From: Sphingomonas naasensis
GTDB lineage: Bacteria > Pseudomonadota > Alphaproteobacteria > Sphingomonadales > Sphingomonadaceae
DNA: 64,000 nucleotides
Direction of reading: 5' to 3'
Assembly (NCBI RefSeq): GCF_004792695.1
Contig: NZ_SRXU01000003.1
Span: 248,001-312,000, forward strand
Below the pieces are notes generated by a model that saw nothing but the letters and a program-made list of their open reading frames with translations, was not told where the DNA came from and searched no databases. The position numbers were made by a program, and so were the translations under genes. Positions 35,092 to 42,834 of the stretch are shown one piece after another (position 1 is the stretch's first letter; each line of letters begins with the position of its first letter).

Positions 35092-35316
35092 ATGCGCGTG
35101 ATTTTGCCGAGCTTTCTCGCCGCCGCGTGCGTATTCGCCGCGATGCCGGCCAGCGCCGCCGAGACGATCACCTACACCTATGACGCCAAAGGCCGACTGG
35201 TGAAGGTCGAGCGCGCGGGCGCCGTGAACAACGGCGTGAAATACGAATATACCCACGACAAGGCCAACAACCGGCGCAACCTCAAGGTGACCGGCTCGTC
35301 CAATCCGGTGCCCTGA
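35092..35316 (+). CDS. secreted mini-protein with a single YD (Rhs) repeat
   Basis: 74 residues. The ATG at 35092 is preceded by GGGAGG. Residues 1-22 are a signal peptide (MRVILPSFLAAACVFAAMPA) cut after ASA. The mature part begins ETITYTYDAKGRLVKVER, a textbook YD repeat, then continues with VKYEYTHDKANNRRNLKV, a second half-repeat. Rhs proteins use dozens of such repeats to build a beta-cage; here only one or two occur in an exported peptide. It sits 67 bp upstream of the full Rhs gene, in the same direction and with a similarly placed ribosome-binding site. A role as a cap or accessory to the large Rhs protein is inferred from position only. Confidence 0.75.
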   Translation: MRVILPSFLAAACVFAAMPASAAETITYTYDAKGRLVKVERAGAVNNGVKYEYTHDKANNRRNLKVTGSSNPVP

Positions 35317-35383
35317 GCGGGGCGTGCGCTGCCCATTCGGCAAGCAGGGCATATTTTTCTGACATTTCAATCGGGGGAAATAG

Positions 35384-38300
35384 ATGTTGGACAATGTCGG
35401 GGCGTCGCGCCCGGGCAACGGCAATGCCGCGGCCAAATTCCTGATCCGTTCGCTGCTCGCATCTGCCTCCCTGCTCACGCTGACGATACCGACGGCGCAG
35501 GCGCAGCAGATCATCGCGCCACCGGTGCGCCCGTCGATCGACGGGAACGGCGTCGACCTGTTCACCGGCACGTTGCAGATCAGCTCGCCCTCGATCAGCG
35601 CGGGCCAGCAGAGCAACGGGCTCGCCTATGCGCGGTTCTGGCGCGGCTTCGGCTGGTCCGACGATTTCTCGCTGGCGCTCGACAAGAGCGGCAGCACCGT
35701 GACCGTCAATCTCAATCGTGTCGCCGACAGCTTCACCGACAGCGGCGGTAGCTACACGCCGACAGAAGGCAATGGCGCGACGCTGACGTTCAACAGCGGC
35801 ACCAACATCTACACCTACACGCGCTCTGACGGCACGGTCGCGCGCTTCAGCAAGAATCTCAAGAGCAATGCCTATTCGGGTTCGAGCGAAGGGCGGGCGC
35901 TGGATATCACCAGCCCCTCGGGCGAGAAGGTCACCTTCGGCCACGAAACCGCAAACTACTGCCTGACATGGAAGCAGACCTCGGGTGATCCGGTCTGCCT
36001 GACCAGCACGCCGGTTTTCCGCCTGACCTCGGCGACCAATGCCTATGGCTATCAGCTGAACATCACCTACCAGGACGAGTTCCTCGAGGGGTACCCCAAC
36101 AATCTCGAGGGCTGGATGACGGTCACCGGTGCTACGATCAGCAACCTCGCAAGGCCGTCGTCCCCCGTGGTCGCCACGCTCTACCATAGCGTCAGCGCGA
36201 GCGGCGGTTATTCGTACCAGACATATCAGGACACTGCCGGTCGCCAGACCGTCTATCGCACCAACGGCGCCCAGATGCTGGGGATCAAGCGCCCCGGCAG
36301 CAGCAGCGAGGACGTGACCTTCACCTATAGCGGCAGCCGCGTCGCCAGCGTCACGACTGCGGCGGGGACGACGAACTATTCGGCGTCGGATGCGGGCGGG
36401 GCCCGGACGGTGACGGTGACCGACACGGGCTCGCATGCCACGACCTACGTGTTCGACATCGCCAAGGCGCGTATGACCTCGATGACCGACCCGCTCAGCC
36501 GGACGACCAGCTGGCAATATGACGCGAACGGCCGGCTCACGCGCACCACCCTCCCCGAGGGCAACTACACCCAGATCACCTATGACGGCCGCGGCAATGT
36601 GACCGAGCGCCGCGACGTGGCGAAGGCCGGCTCCGGACTGGCGGATATCGTGACCTCGGCGACCTTCGCCGCGAGCTGCAGCAATCCGGCAACCTGCAAC
36701 AAGCCGATCACGACGACCGACGCGCGCGGCAACGTCACCAACTACAGTTACGACGCGACGCATGGCGGCGTCACTGCGGTCACCGCGCCGGCGGCCACCT
36801 CCGGCGCGGTCCGCCCGGAAGTCCGCTACGGCTACTCGACGCTGCAGGCCTATTTCAACACGAGCGGCTCGATGGCTGCGTCGGGGCAGCCGGTAACGTT
36901 GCTTACCAGCACATCGACCTGTCAGACGACTGCGAGCTGCGCCGGCACGTCCGACGAGATCGTGGCGAGCATCACCTATGGTCCCCAGGTCGCCGGCACG
37001 GGAAACAACCTGCTCCCGGTTTCCGTGATCAAGGGCTCGGGTAGCTTCTCGCTGCTCGCCACGACCAGCTATACTTATGACGATTCTGGCGACCTGCTGA
37101 CGGTCGATGGTCCGATGGCGGGAAGCGCCGACACGACGCGCTATCGCTACGACAATCTCCGGCGTCGGATCGGCGTAACGAGTCCGGATCCAGATGGTGC
37201 GGGCCCACTCAAGCCACGTGCCCAGAAAATCACCTATGATCCGAAGGGCCGGGCGACGCAGCTCGAGATCGGCAACGTCAACAGCCAGAGCGATGCCGAC
37301 TGGGTCGGCTTCGTCAGCGCGCAGCAGGTTACCACCAGCTATGATGGCGTCGACCGCAAGGTGCAGGAGACGCTGGCCGCCGGCGGCGGCACCTACGGCG
37401 TCACGCAATATAGCTATGACAGCGACGGGCGGCTCGACTGCACGGCGGTGCGGATGAACAGCGCGACCTGGAGCGCGCTGCCAAGCGCATGTACCCTCTC
37501 GACCACGGGTGCCGCCGGACCCGACCGGATCACGCGAAACTTTTATGACTCTGCTGACCAGCTGACCAAGGTCCAGACTGCCTATGGCACTGCCGACCAG
37601 TCGGACGAGGTGGCGAACAGCTACACCAGCAACGGCAAGATCGCGAGCGTCACGGACGGCGAGGGTAACAGGACCAGCTACGACTACGACGGCTTCGATC
37701 GGCTGCTCAAGACGCGCTACCCGGTGACGGCCGTGGGTGCCGGCACGAGCTCAGCGGGCACGCCGCCAGGCGATTATGAGGAGCTCGGCTATGACCCCGC
37801 GAGCAACGTCACGAGCCGACGCCTGCGCGACGGACAGACGATCACCTACGGCTATGACAATCTGAGCCGCTTGACGAGCAAGGTCACGCCCGGAAGCGCC
37901 TATCAGGACTGGGACGTGACGTACGGCTATGATCTGCTCGGCCAGGTCAAAACCGCAACGGGGAATGGCTGGGCTGTCAATGCCTTCAGCTACGACGCGC
38001 TGGGACGGATCACGATCGAGCAGAACTATGGCGGCACTACCTCCAACGTCTGGGATCTTGCAGGTCGGCGCACGCGGCTGATCTGGAGCGACAGCTTCTA
38101 TGTCGACTACGACTACAACCTCACCGGCGACGTGACGGCGATCCGCGAGAACGGCGCGACTTCGGGTGTGGGGCTGCTGGCGACTTATGGCTATGACGAT
38201 CTCGGGCGCCGCACGAGCATCACCCGGGGCAATGGCACGACGACGAGCTATGGCTATGACGCGGCGTCGCGGCTCGGCTCGCTGAGCCAGGATCTGGTGG

Positions 38301-39718
38301 GCAGCGCGCAGGATTTCACGCATTCGTTCAGTTACAATCCCGCGGGACAAATCGCGTCGCTGACGCGGAACAATGACAGTTATGCGTGGACCGGTCATTA
38401 CAATGTCGACCGTCCCTATGGCGTCAACGGTCGCAACCAGCTGACGACGGCGGGAGCCACGAGCCTCGGCTATGACGGCCGCGGCAACCTTACGAGCTCG
38501 GGCGCGTCGATCTACGCTTATACGTCCGAGAACCGCATGTATTCGGCGCCCGGTGGCGTGGCCATGGCCTATGAACCGGCCGGGGGCCAGTTGCTCCAGC
38601 TCTACACCGGTGCCGGCGTTGACACGCGTTTCGTCTGGTCGGGCTCGCAAATGGTGGGCGAGATCGTAGTTCCTTCCGGAGCTATGACGCGCCGCTATGT
38701 GCCGGGCCCAGGCACCGACGAGCCGGTCGTCTGGTACGAAGGTTCGGGCACGAGCGACCGGCGCTGGCTGCACGCCGACGAGCGCGGCTCGATAGTGGCG
38801 GTGAGCGATGGGTCGGGCAATGCGATCGGCATCAACCGCTACGACGAATATGGCATTCCCGCCGCGACCAATATCGGCCGTTTCCAATATACCGGCCAAG
38901 CGTGGTTGCCCGATCTCGGCATGTATTACTACAAGGCGCGCATCTACTCGCCGTCGCTGGGCCGATTCATGCAGACCGATCCGATCGGGTACGGCGACGG
39001 GATGAATCTGTACAACTATGTGGCGGGCGATCCAGTGAACCATGCGGATCCTACAGGAACCGAACTCGATAAAAGCGCGTGGAGATGCTACGGCAACTGC
39101 GGTGGCGGCTACGCGAATAGCAGCCTCTGGCCCGCGGAGGGCACAGCGAAGGTTGCCGTTGAAGGAGGCAGTTGGGCATCGGCCAGCAGTACAACGAACG
39201 TTATTTCAAATGGCGGTGGATGCGGACCTGTAGAAAAGGGCGAATTCGGCATTTGCAGAACCAAAGAATCGTCGTCCGGGGTATTCTTTGACTTTAGTCA
39301 CTTCCGCGATGCATTCGGCAATATCTACGAGGGAGAAGTTGCAGTGATCGCGGCGAAGCCGCAAAATAGGCAGAGCATGACTGCCAAAATGAGCGAGGAT
39401 GAGCAGGAAGCCGAGAACGAGAAAGATGAGGCCATCTGCCGATCTTTGCCTACTGTTGGTCAACGCGGTCGCTGTTGGGCTAGTGCAGGAGACCGGCGCG
39501 GTGCCCGTGCAGATGGCCGTCCGTTGCCGCCATTGGTGACTTGGCGCACGTCGGTGCCAGGACCTACGCTTCCTCGCCCTTCCGCACCAAATCCTTGGGT
39601 GACTGGAGGATTGATCTTGGGCGGCGCTGGCGTCGTATGCGTTATTGTCGAGCCTTGTGGAGCTGCGGCCTTGGGCGTTCTTGGGCTTGGAAGCCTCGGC
39701 TTGCTTGGGGCACAATGA
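35384..39718 (+). CDS. Rhs/YD-repeat protein with signal peptide and variable C-terminal tip
   Basis: 1,444 residues. An N-terminal signal (RSLLASASLLTLTIPTAQAQ, about 22-41) predicts Sec export. This is followed by RHS/YD repeats through about residue 1190 (such as TTSYGYDAASRLGSL and YDGFDRLLKTRYPV) and the Rhs-associated core, which ends in DPIGYGDGMNLYNYVAGDP and a terminal DPTG (about residues 1199-1224). The last about 220 residues are the variable tip. They have lower GC, several cysteines and a Gly-rich hydrophobic end (GGLILGGAGVVCVIVEPCG). I recognise no catalytic toxin motif in the tip. Rhs proteins commonly deliver C-terminal toxins against neighbouring cells, but this one lacks VgrG/PAAR context, so it is better viewed as a secreted or surface wall-associated-type Rhs. 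The start ATG follows GGGGGAAA. Confidence 0.9.
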   Translation: MLDNVGASRPGNGNAAAKFLIRSLLASASLLTLTIPTAQAQQIIAPPVRPSIDGNGVDLFTGTLQISSPSISAGQQSNGLAYARFWRGFGWSDDFSLALDKSGSTVTVNLNRVADSFTDSGGSYTPTEGNGATLTFNSGTNIYTYTRSDGTVARFSKNLKSNAYSGSSEGRALDITSPSGEKVTFGHETANYCLTWKQTSGDPVCLTSTPVFRLTSATNAYGYQLNITYQDEFLEGYPNNLEGWMTVTGATISNLARPSSPVVATLYHSVSASGGYSYQTYQDTAGRQTVYRTNGAQMLGIKRPGSSSEDVTFTYSGSRVASVTTAAGTTNYSASDAGGARTVTVTDTGSHATTYVFDIAKARMTSMTDPLSRTTSWQYDANGRLTRTTLPEGNYTQITYDGRGNVTERRDVAKAGSGLADIVTSATFAASCSNPATCNKPITTTDARGNVTNYSYDATHGGVTAVTAPAATSGAVRPEVRYGYSTLQAYFNTSGSMAASGQPVTLLTSTSTCQTTASCAGTSDEIVASITYGPQVAGTGNNLLPVSVIKGSGSFSLLATTSYTYDDSGDLLTVDGPMAGSADTTRYRYDNLRRRIGVTSPDPDGAGPLKPRAQKITYDPKGRATQLEIGNVNSQSDADWVGFVSAQQVTTSYDGVDRKVQETLAAGGGTYGVTQYSYDSDGRLDCTAVRMNSATWSALPSACTLSTTGAAGPDRITRNFYDSADQLTKVQTAYGTADQSDEVANSYTSNGKIASVTDGEGNRTSYDYDGFDRLLKTRYPVTAVGAGTSSAGTPPGDYEELGYDPASNVTSRRLRDGQTITYGYDNLSRLTSKVTPGSAYQDWDVTYGYDLLGQVKTATGNGWAVNAFSYDALGRITIEQNYGGTTSNVWDLAGRRTRLIWSDSFYVDYDYNLTGDVTAIRENGATSGVGLLATYGYDDLGRRTSITRGNGTTTSYGYDAASRLGSLSQDLVGSAQDFTHSFSYNPAGQIASLTRNNDSYAWTGHYNVDRPYGVNGRNQLTTAGATSLGYDGRGNLTSSGASIYAYTSENRMYSAPGGVAMAYEPAGGQLLQLYTGAGVDTRFVWSGSQMVGEIVVPSGAMTRRYVPGPGTDEPVVWYEGSGTSDRRWLHADERGSIVAVSDGSGNAIGINRYDEYGIPAATNIGRFQYTGQAWLPDLGMYYYKARIYSPSLGRFMQTDPIGYGDGMNLYNYVAGDPVNHADPTGTELDKSAWRCYGNCGGGYANSSLWPAEGTAKVAVEGGSWASASSTTNVISNGGGCGPVEKGEFGICRTKESSSGVFFDFSHFRDAFGNIYEGEVAVIAAKPQNRQSMTAKMSEDEQEAENEKDEAICRSLPTVGQRGRCWASAGDRRGARADGRPLPPLVTWRTSVPGPTLPRPSAPNPWVTGGLILGGAGVVCVIVEPCGAAALGVLGLGSLGLLGAQ

Positions 39719-39753
39719 GCCCCTCGTCCGCATAGTATTAATGGAGCTGTGAA

Positions 39754-40140
39754 GTGGCAGATGAGGTTTTGGAAAATCCAATAGCGATGCGCGATCTCTA
39801 TTTGGACAATGAGTGCAAAGCCACGATTGCGATAGGCGCACCCTTTCCTGTGGATGAAGCAAACGAAGAGTTTTGGTGTCATTATCAAATCGTTGGATTT
39901 GGTAAGGGGCGGATTAAAAAGGGCATTGGGATTGATGCTCTTCAAGCGCTTTGCATTGCTCTCTACAATGCTAGTAATGATTTATACTTTTCGGATGAAT
40001 ATCGAGAGGGCAAGCTGAAATGGGAAGGCGGCATAACGATCGCAGACCTTGGGCTCCCTGTGTCTGACGGTATGCTGGAAAATGTTCGAGAGATTAGATC
40101 TCAGATCGAGGCATCGAGGCATCGAGGCAGCAATAGCTGA
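39754..40140 (+). CDS. small acidic protein in the Rhs immunity position
   Basis: 128 residues, no signal peptide, GTG start with GGAG about 8 bases upstream. Landmarks are PFPVDEANEEFWCHYQIVGFG, then GIDALQALCIALYNASNDLY and a conserved-looking KLKWEGG. This layout resembles, from memory, a widespread family of unknown function (DUF6968). The coding sequence is much more AT-rich than the surrounding genome, as expected for an exchangeable cassette gene. It starts 35 bp after the Rhs stop, where cognate immunity genes normally sit. Function as an immunity protein is inferred from position. Confidence 0.65.
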   Translation: MADEVLENPIAMRDLYLDNECKATIAIGAPFPVDEANEEFWCHYQIVGFGKGRIKKGIGIDALQALCIALYNASNDLYFSDEYREGKLKWEGGITIADLGLPVSDGMLENVREIRSQIEASRHRGSNS

Positions 40141-40159
40141 TCGGCCCCCACCGAGTGGA

Positions 40160-40261
40160 ATTACGAGTTACGGTGACAGCGAATTACGGTGGAATTACGG
40201 AATTACGGTGACAGTGCACTAATTGACGGGCCGTCGGGATTACGGTGACAGTGCACTAATT
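40160..40261. repeat. cluster of RAYT-element end sequences, left of copy A
   Basis: The 23-bp element end (starting ATTACGGTGACA and ending CACTAATT) occurs complete at 40202-40224 and 40239-40261. Truncated versions lie at about 40160, 40168, 40183 and 40194. Together they form a cluster of head-to-tail copies about 100 bp long, without intervening transposase sequence. This suggests repeated insertion or excision at the element's own end. Confidence 0.85.
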
Positions 40262-40980
40262 GACGGGCGATCGGCGGCTGCCTAGCCTCCTCCGCATGGC
40301 CCGTCTGGCACGTTCCGTCTTCGCGGGGCACCCGCACCATGTCACGCAGCGTGGCAACGGCCGCGCGCAGACCTTCTTCGATGCGGAGGACTATGCGGCA
40401 TACCGGGATCTGCTCGCCACGCATTGTGCGGCGGCGGGCGTCGCGGTCTGGGCATGGGTGCTGATGCCCAACCATGTCCATCTGATCCTGTGTCCCGGGG
40501 ATGCGGACGGCATCCGCCGCGCGCTGGCGCCGGTGCACCGCCGCTATGCGGGACGGGTGCATGCGCGACTGCGGCGCACCGGGCATTTCTGGCAGGGCCG
40601 CTTCGGCTGCGCGGCGATGGACGAGGCGCACCTTTCCGCAGCGATCGGTTATGTGCTGCTGAACCCCGTGCGGGCGCGGCTGGTGGCGCGGGCGGAAGAC
40701 TGGCCGTGGTCGAGCGTGCACGCCCATCTCGGCGCCGCAGATGGCGTGACCGACACCGCCCCGGTTGCCGCGCGGGCGCCGGACCTCTCCGCGCTGCTGC
40801 GTGCCGGCGAGGACGTCGAACGCATCGCGCGCTTGCGCCGCGCCGAAACCATCGGGCGGCCGATCGGCGACAGCGGATTTCTGGCGAGGCTGGAACGCGA
40901 GAGCGGCCGAAAGCTCGCACCGCAAAAGCGAGGCCGCAAACCGCGCGATGCGGGCAAAATTAGTGCACTGTCACCGTAAT
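40239..40980 (+). mobile_element. RAYT-like IS200-related element, copy A (complete)
   Basis: 742 bp bounded by perfect 23-bp inverted repeats (40239-40261 and 40958-40980). It contains one HUH transposase gene that fills the element; the transposase stop codon lies within the right repeat. No target duplication is seen, as expected for HUH/Y1 enzymes. It lies between the Rhs immunity-position gene and an orphan Rhs tip. Confidence 0.88.
40296..40979 (+). CDS. REP-associated tyrosine transposase (RAYT, Y1/HUH), copy A
   Basis: 227 residues. The N-terminal RAYT landmark GHPHHVTQRGNGRAQTFF (11-28) is followed by the metal-binding HUH motif in MPNHVHLILC (His60, His62) and the nucleophile Tyr119 in AAIGYVLLNPVRARLV. 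A basic tail (RKLAPQKRGRKPR) follows. RAYTs cut and rejoin single-stranded DNA at palindromic ends. The start at ATG 40296 is the first methionine after the element's left end. The reading frame ends in TAA within the right inverted repeat. All catalytic residues are present, so the enzyme looks functional. Confidence 0.9.
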   Translation: MARLARSVFAGHPHHVTQRGNGRAQTFFDAEDYAAYRDLLATHCAAAGVAVWAWVLMPNHVHLILCPGDADGIRRALAPVHRRYAGRVHARLRRTGHFWQGRFGCAAMDEAHLSAAIGYVLLNPVRARLVARAEDWPWSSVHAHLGAADGVTDTAPVAARAPDLSALLRAGEDVERIARLRRAETIGRPIGDSGFLARLERESGRKLAPQKRGRKPRDAGKISALSP

Positions 40981-40981
40981 T

Positions 40982-41233
40982 CAAGAGAATCCCTATTATG
41001 AGCGGCCTTGGTATGACATCGGACTTGATGGAATAGTTGCCTTTGAGGTCGCGGCATATGGATTGGCATTGGCCCCCGGGGTTTCGGCGCTCACCGCGCG
41101 TGGAACTGGCTTGCTCAACAGCAACAACTACCTGAGAATGGGTTATGCTTGGAGAGGCACCGCTGAGGGTGGGGAGACAGTGTACAGAATTGGCATTGGG
41201 AGGAAGTGGGCACATATTGACTTACTTCCATGA
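40982..41233 (+). pseudogene. orphan Rhs C-terminal tip (toxin fragment, no start)
   Basis: An open frame of 83 codons with no start and no Rhs core before it begins right at the right end of RAYT copy A and ends at TGA 41231-41233. It reads QENPYYERPWYDIGLDG, a hydrophobic helix (IVAFEVAAYGLALAPGVSAL), then NNYLRMGYAWRG and ends YRIGIGRKWAHIDLLP. The closing pattern (LRxGW/Y..., FRIG..., HIDL) is typical of a common Rhs/polymorphic-toxin tip family. It is relatively AT-rich. It is interpreted as a displaced or silent alternative tip beheaded by the element. It could be brought into use only by recombination into an intact Rhs gene. Confidence 0.65.
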
Positions 41234-41262
41234 TCGTATTGGTCAATTATTAAAGGTGAGAG

Positions 41263-41505
41263 ATGTTTGGTCTAGATCCGGAAACTGAGCGCGATTTAAC
41301 TGTTAAATCCATCAGGGACTTCTTGGATGGCACGGGTGGCGACAGAGATTGGGATATTTATACGAGCATCTCGTTGAAAAACACCGTCCTGAACGATATC
41401 AGGAAAAAGGCTTTATCTATAGACCTGCCACTTGCCGCAGAGGATCGTCCGATTTTAGAAGCCCTGTTGAAGGAGGCACAGGATCTCCCTCTCCGATTAC
41501 GGTGA
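41263..41505 (+). CDS. probable immunity protein for the orphan Rhs tip, 3' end altered by a repeat
   Basis: 80 residues (MFGLDPETERDLTVKSIRDF...), with no signal peptide, low GC and a good AAGGTGA ribosome-binding site. It starts 29 bp after the orphan tip, the usual place for the cognate immunity gene. The last three codons and stop (CGA TTA CGG TGA) come from the first of the element-end repeats beginning at 41496. The native C-terminus may therefore have been replaced or shortened. I do not recognise the family. Confidence 0.6.
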   Translation: MFGLDPETERDLTVKSIRDFLDGTGGDRDWDIYTSISLKNTVLNDIRKKALSIDLPLAAEDRPILEALLKEAQDLPLRLR

Positions 41506-41591
41506 CAGATTACGGTGACAATTACGGTGACAGGACAATTACGGTGACAGTGCACTAATTGACGCGGAATTACGGTGACAGTGCACTAATT
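41496..41591. repeat. cluster of RAYT-element end sequences, left of copy B
   Basis: ATTACGGTGACA occurs five times, at 41496, 41509, 41521, 41538 and 41569. The copies at 41538 and 41569 continue to the full 23-bp end. Spacing is irregular (12-31 bp) and no transposase sequence lies between. It mirrors the cluster left of copy A. Confidence 0.88.
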
Positions 41592-41922
41592 GACGGGCGA
41601 TCGGCGGCTGCCTAGCCTCCTCCGCATGGCCCGTCTGGCACGTTCCGTCTTCGCGGGGCACCCGCACCATGTCACGCAGCGTGGCAACGGCCGCGCGCAG
41701 ACCTTCTTCGATGCGGAGGACTATGCGGCATACCGGGATCTGCTCGCCACGCATTGTGCGGCGGCGGGCGTCGCGGTCGGGGCATGGGTGCTGATGCCCA
41801 ACCATGTCCATCTGATCCTGTGTCCCGGGGATGCGGACGGCATCCGCCGCGCGCTGGCGCCGGTGCACCGCCGCTATGCGGGACGGGTGCATGCGCGACT
41901 GCGGCGCACCGGGCATTTCTGG
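41569..41922 (+). mobile_element. RAYT-like element, copy B (5' half only)
   Basis: It starts with the 23-bp end at 41569 and matches copy A almost base for base up to the codons for GHFW. There it is interrupted by the left end of copy C. Its 3' half, including the right inverted repeat, is not found after copy C. Confidence 0.85.
41626..41922 (+). pseudogene. RAYT transposase copy B, truncated, in frame with copy C
   Basis: 99 residues corresponding to positions 1-99 of copy A. It keeps the HUH motif (MPNHVHL) but lacks the nucleophile Tyr119. The reading frame does not stop at the junction: it reads through the left repeat of copy C (as ITVTVHQ) and continues into the whole copy C protein. 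A fused 345-residue product (41626-42663) with two HUH domains and one Tyr is therefore possible. Confidence 0.8.
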
Positions 41923-42664
41923 ATTACGGTGACAGTGCACCAATTGACGGGCGATCGGCGGCTGCCTAGCCTCCTCCGCATGGCCCGTCTGGCACGTTCC
42001 GTCTTCGCGGGGCACCCGCACCATGTCACGCAGCGTGGCAACGGCCGCGCGCAGACCTTCTTCGATGCGGAGGACTATGCCGCTTACCGGGATCTGCTTG
42101 GCGTGCATTGTGCGGCGGCGGGCGTCGCGGTCTGGGCGTGGGTGCTGATGCCCAACCATGTCCATCTGATCCTGTGTCCCGGGGATGCGGACGGCATCCG
42201 CCGCGCGCTGGCACCGGTGCACCGCCGCTATGCCGGACGGGTGCATGCGCGACTGCGGCGCACCGGGCATTTCTGGCAGGGCCGCTTCGGCTGCGCGGCG
42301 ATGGACGAGGCGCACCTTTCCGCAGCGATCGGTTATGTGCTGCTGAACCCCGTGCGGGCGCGGCTGGTGGCGCGGGCGGAAGACTGGCCGTGGTCGAGCG
42401 TGCACGCCCATCTCGGCGCCGCAGATGGCGTGACCGACACCGCCCCGGTTGCCGCGCGGGCGCCGGACCTCTCCGCGCTGCTGCGTGCCGGCGAGGACGT
42501 CGAACGCATCGCGCGCTTGCGCCGCGCCGAAACCATCGGGCGGCCGATCGGCGATAGCGGATTTCTGGCGAGGCTGGAACGCGAGAGCGGCCGAAAGCTC
42601 GCGCCGCGAAAGCGAGGCCGCAAACCGCGCGATGCGGGCAAAATTAGTGCACTGTCACCGTAAT
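41923..42664 (+). mobile_element. RAYT-like element, copy C (complete, nested in copy B)
   Basis: 742 bp, the same length as copy A. The left repeat 41923-41945 carries one mismatch (CACC for CACT); the right repeat 42642-42664 is perfect. Inserted within the copy B transposase gene. Confidence 0.87.
41980..42663 (+). CDS. REP-associated tyrosine transposase (RAYT), copy C
   Basis: 227 residues, nearly identical to copy A. Visible changes are GVHC for ATHC (residues 41-44) and RKRG for QKRG near the tail. The HUH motif and Tyr119 are intact. The frame is continuous with truncated copy B upstream, so translation may also begin at 41626. The stop codon lies in the right inverted repeat, as in copy A. 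Confidence 0.88.
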   Translation: MARLARSVFAGHPHHVTQRGNGRAQTFFDAEDYAAYRDLLGVHCAAAGVAVWAWVLMPNHVHLILCPGDADGIRRALAPVHRRYAGRVHARLRRTGHFWQGRFGCAAMDEAHLSAAIGYVLLNPVRARLVARAEDWPWSSVHAHLGAADGVTDTAPVAARAPDLSALLRAGEDVERIARLRRAETIGRPIGDSGFLARLERESGRKLAPRKRGRKPRDAGKISALSP

Positions 42665-42666
42665 TC

Positions 42667-42834
42667 CCAGCGTGGCAATGGCCGCGCGCAGACCTTCTTC
42701 GATGCGGAGGACTATGCCGCTTACCGGGATCTGCTTGGCGTGCATTGTGCGGCGGCGGGCGTCGCGGTCCGGGCGTGGGTGCTGATGCTTATGGCCGTCT
42801 GATCCTCTGCGCCGAGGATCGCGACGGCACCGGC
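42667..42834 (+). pseudogene. RAYT transposase fragment D
   Basis: From CAGCGTGGCAATGG at 42667 to about 42789 the sequence matches RAYT codons 18-57 (QRGNGRAQTFF to AWVLM) and carries the copy C variant GVHC. Similarity then continues weakly and frameshifted (LILC-ED-DG) to about 42834. It lacks both ends. It is not the missing half of copy B, because it covers an earlier part of the gene. The right edge is uncertain. Confidence 0.7.

Noticed and set aside
35384..39718. Type VI secretion-linked Rhs effector
   Set aside because: The protein has a Sec-type signal peptide, and no VgrG, PAAR or adaptor gene lies nearby.
41496..41591. CRISPR or iteron array made of the 12-bp ATTACGGTGACA motif
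   Set aside because: Spacing is irregular, copies run into each other and the motif is the end of the adjacent transposable element; no cas or replication genes are nearby.
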